The notes under the pieces: generated by a model | The model's database searches: none | Seen by the model: only the letters and a program-made list of their open reading frames with translations | Told to the model about the DNA's origin: nothing | DNA from: Lingula anatina | Taxonomy: Eukaryota > Brachiopoda > Lingulata > Lingulida > Lingulidae | Direction: 5' to 3' | Length of the DNA: 64,000 bases | Assembly: GCF_001039355.2 (NCBI RefSeq) | Contig: NW_019775755.1 | Coordinates: forward strand, 22,496-86,495 | Part shown: positions 62,761 to 64,000 of the stretch, piece by piece | Layout of the letters: every line of letters begins with the position of its first letter | How positions within the stretch are numbered: position 1 is the stretch's first letter | Made by a program: the position numbers and the translations under genes

Positions 62761-63950
62761 CAGGTATTAAGGCATAATTCACCAATTTGAAGCTATTGAA
62801 GCTATAGCTCATCACTAGCATGTTATACATATTTATCTTAAGTGACCATCCACTAAAAAGATACTGAATAATTTTAAGGTAACCAACAAATATATATACT
62901 GAGTATACATAGTGATATTACATTGTTAATCTTTTACTGGTCAATGTGAAACAAAAGGCCACATGTACATTTATGTCCCAGTCACTAGGGCTTGCATTTG
63001 CATGTTAAATATAGTCCAGAAGATTTGAAGGGTGAAAAATGTGTCGTCTTATAATAATATGGAACTTGGAAAGTTGTGTTGATGCGTAAATGCCGGTGAG
63101 AGACAAGCAAATGGACTTTGCTTTGAAATAGCTCCAGATCTTGTCTGCAAAATCATCCAGCAGCACAGCAAAAAGAAACATGTATAATCAGCTCTGGTAA
63201 GCCAATAAGACAACAGCCAGCAAGAATTGAGCTTTGGTCAGTGTCTATGTCCTATGAGGAACAGACATAAACAATATATTAAAATCCAGTTTCCAGAGAA
63301 ACATCAATGCATGGGAACAAATCGCATCAGAGGAAAGTGGTATCTTTACACAAAAGAAGGAATCTGCCAAACCAAAAAGAAAGCAGCAGCTGCACAGGTA
63401 GGGAAGGGGGATAATGCAAAAAGTGTCCAGGAAGCAGCCTCCTTTCCTAGTTGACAGTACCAGTGATCCTTCCTAGCATGATTTGGCCAGACAAGTCATC
63501 TCTCTACCATTAGAAATCCAAAGGGCGACTACATAGTTCTGATTGTTTCCAATGGACAAACAAGCACAAAACATCTACAGCATGTGACAACTACAGGAAA
63601 ATTCATCTTGGAATTCACTTAAAACATCTTATGCCTTTTTTATTATCCTCTGTCACCAGAACAGTTTAGAATGTTAGCCTTGTTGAACCCTTTTACCAGT
63701 ACCTTAAGTTATTAGATTTACTTTTTACACATTTTACCAGTACAATCTTTTGAACAGAAAATGCAAAAGCAAGACATTTATTTCAGTGTAACTTAGTGGA
63801 CTGATTCGATCATAATGCCGAAATGCAGGTCAGTTTGAAAGCAGCTTGTGAAAAGGTATCCTAACCAGGTTTTCCTACCAAAAGAGATTTTCTCCTGTTT
63901 CTGCATGACTGACCCATCCCTGCACTTTGATTTGATGTTTCATACTATTT

Positions 63951-64000
63951 TTACCTCCGCCAAGGAGGTTACGTTTTCACCCCTGTTTGTTTGTTTGTTT
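63951..64000 (+). repeat. Start of a CCTCCGCCAAGGAGG repeat element
   Basis: ACCTCCGCCAAGGAGGTTAC is an imperfect palindrome followed by CACCCCTGTTTGTTTG. It is the recognisable end of an element family frequent in marine invertebrates; the rest lies beyond the window. Confidence 0.5.

Larger units (their letters stand above)
59859..64000 (+). other. Region 3' of the last NOA1 exon found
   Basis: A NOA1 intron or 3' flank with no exon I can recognise. It contains the MITE at 60078-60250, AT-rich sequence, the repeat at 61921, and a repeat block at 62100-62760. A 75-codon plus-strand ORF at 63227-63454 has no recognisable motif. I tested phase-compatible acceptors such as 60415 and found immediate stops. 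Confidence 0.5.

Noticed and set aside
63227-63454. 75-codon ORF as the missing NOA1 exon
   Set aside because: The translation does not resemble the NOA1 C-terminus and the frame is not reached in the required phase by a good acceptor.

Overview
This is eukaryotic nuclear DNA from an animal, AT-rich, with short coding exons separated by GT-AG introns. Gene content (ERGIC1, a MAP-kinase phosphatase, MRPL43, CCDC125, SLU7, NOA1) is conserved across bilaterians. The dispersed repeats (a 'GCCCGTAGCCAG' element, 'CAAATCCAAGATGGC' blocks, a 'CCTCCGCCAAGGAGGTTA' fragment, a TTAA-flanked 'AGGGATAATAACTCTT' element) are of kinds common in marine invertebrates, so a lophotrochozoan (mollusc, brachiopod, annelid) is my best guess. 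I cannot name the species.

Layout. 1-4770: the 5' half of ERGIC1 on the minus strand, running off the left edge, with two mobile-element relics in its intron. 4770-12850: a gene-poor stretch with foldback elements and a possible tRNA-derived SINE. 12853-21027: a four-exon nuclear MAP-kinase phosphatase (DUSP1/DUSP4 type) on plus, with a perfect CRE upstream and an AU-rich 3' UTR. 22502-25067: convergent to it, a five-exon minus-strand gene for a secreted cystine-knot cytokine precursor (signal peptide, prodomain, RKKR processing site, IL-17/Trunk-like cysteine pattern). This is the most novel gene here. 26593-28109: MRPL43 (minus), head to head with CCDC125 (plus, 28511-39760). 42032-49960: SLU7 (minus), head to head with NOA1 (plus, 50020 to at least 59858), whose last exon(s) I could not find before the window ends.

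The assembly matters for reading this window. At three places contig ends or alleles were not merged, leaving near-identical copies beside Ns: 13925-15217 / 15572-16864 around a 354-N run; 29494-33278 / 33280-37077 with single Ns at 29478 and 33279; 50657-52591 / 52594-54528 with a single N at 52592. Exons 2-5 of CCDC125 and exons 2-3 of NOA1 therefore appear twice. Intron phase shows that neither gene can use both copies, so these are assembly or haplotype artefacts and not tandem exon duplications.

The genes are mostly independent housekeeping loci: early secretory cargo cycling, mitochondrial ribosome (MRPL43) and mitoribosome assembly GTPase (NOA1), and splicing (SLU7). Two look like signalling or response genes and lie as a convergent pair: the MAP-kinase phosphatase and the cytokine precursor.
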